Source: Balneolales bacterium
Lineage (GTDB): Bacteria > Bacteroidota > Rhodothermia > Balneolales > HLUCCA01
Direction of reading: 5' to 3'
Length of the DNA stretch: 5,492 nucleotides
Assembly (NCBI GenBank): GCA_022565415.1
Contig: JAIUMT010000233.1
Location: 1 to 5,492, forward strand
A model generated the notes under the pieces. It did no database searches and was not told where the DNA came from. It saw only the letters and a list, made by a program, of their open reading frames with translations. The number at the start of each line of letters is the position of its first letter. Positions within the stretch are counted from its first letter, which is position 1. The position numbers were made by a program, and so were the translations under genes. Shown here one piece after another: positions 5,443 to 5,492 of the stretch.

Positions 5443-5492
5443 TCCCATCATAGTCATCGCGCCCAAACTCAGGGATCGCCCTGTCCCATCAT
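5441..5492. repeat. Third copy of the element 5' flank and a small hairpin, cut by the window end
   Basis: Bases 5441-5462 repeat exactly the 22 bases at 4997-5018 and 5144-5165, that is, the flank plus the left terminus of the hairpin element. The sequence then departs from the element body. CAGGG (5470-5474) and CCCTG (5479-5483) form a 5-bp stem with a 4-base loop. TCCCATCAT at 5484-5492 looks like the start of a further copy, so the array continues beyond the window. Confidence 0.7.

Larger units (their letters stand above)
4861..5492. repeat. Composite intergenic repeat field without credible genes
   Basis: These 632 bases contain only short repeat-derived reading frames. They are visibly richer in GC than the genes before them. 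The field starts right after the lipoprotein stop and continues past the window edge. Its order is: degenerate CAACCT/CAATAACTTAG units (4911-4988); two 147-bp-period copies of a hairpin element (4991-5279); three 42-bp units (5239-5364); four 20-bp units (5363-5442); and the start of another block (5441-5492). The first bases carry AGGTTGGT (4871-4878), the reverse complement of the ACCAACCT core that recurs later. No clear terminator for the SDR-lipoprotein pair is visible before the repeats begin. Confidence 0.85.

Overview
The window most resembles a Balneolota/Bacteroidota-type genome. The reasons are the weak or absent Shine-Dalgarno sequences before most genes, a TATATTTG element that fits the Bacteroidota TAnnTTTG promoter motif, a type III (CoaX) pantothenate kinase, and a small lipoprotein resembling the DUF4296 group. 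This lineage call is an inference from sequence flavour, not a database match.

Layout. At the left edge (1-738, minus strand) lies the 5' part of a protein I do not recognise; it runs off the window. A 154-bp AT-rich divergent spacer (739-892) separates it from a plus-strand pair: a secreted zinc N-acetylmuramoyl-L-alanine amidase (893-2227) and uridine kinase udk (2281-2898). Type III pantothenate kinase coaX (2900-3658, minus) faces udk tail to tail with a single base between the stop codons. A second divergent spacer (3659-3751) leads to a plus-strand pair joined by a 1-base overlap: a classical NADP(H)-type SDR oxidoreductase (3752-4462) and a 132-aa lipoprotein (4462-4860). The remaining 632 bases (4861-5492) hold no credible gene. 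They form a composite repeat field that reaches the right edge of the window.

Gene functions. Most genes are housekeeping: peptidoglycan cleavage at daughter-cell separation, pyrimidine nucleoside salvage (uridine/cytidine to UMP/CMP), the first step of CoA synthesis, and a generic dehydrogenase. Apart from the SDR-lipoprotein overlap, nothing shows that neighbours share a pathway.

The unusual part is the repeat field. It contains two nearly identical 102-bp hairpin-rich elements with imperfect 12-bp terminal inverted repeats, inside a 147-bp-period tandem duplication. It also contains three 42-bp tandem units built from the right end of that element, and flanking arrays of roughly 20-bp CAACCT-starting units. 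The terminal motifs GTGCGAGATGAC and GTCATCGCGCAC alternate along the array and can form repeated hairpins. This looks like a REP/MITE-type intergenic repeat family that has expanded locally. I found no evidence of a defence system, CRISPR array, RNA gene or complete transposon.
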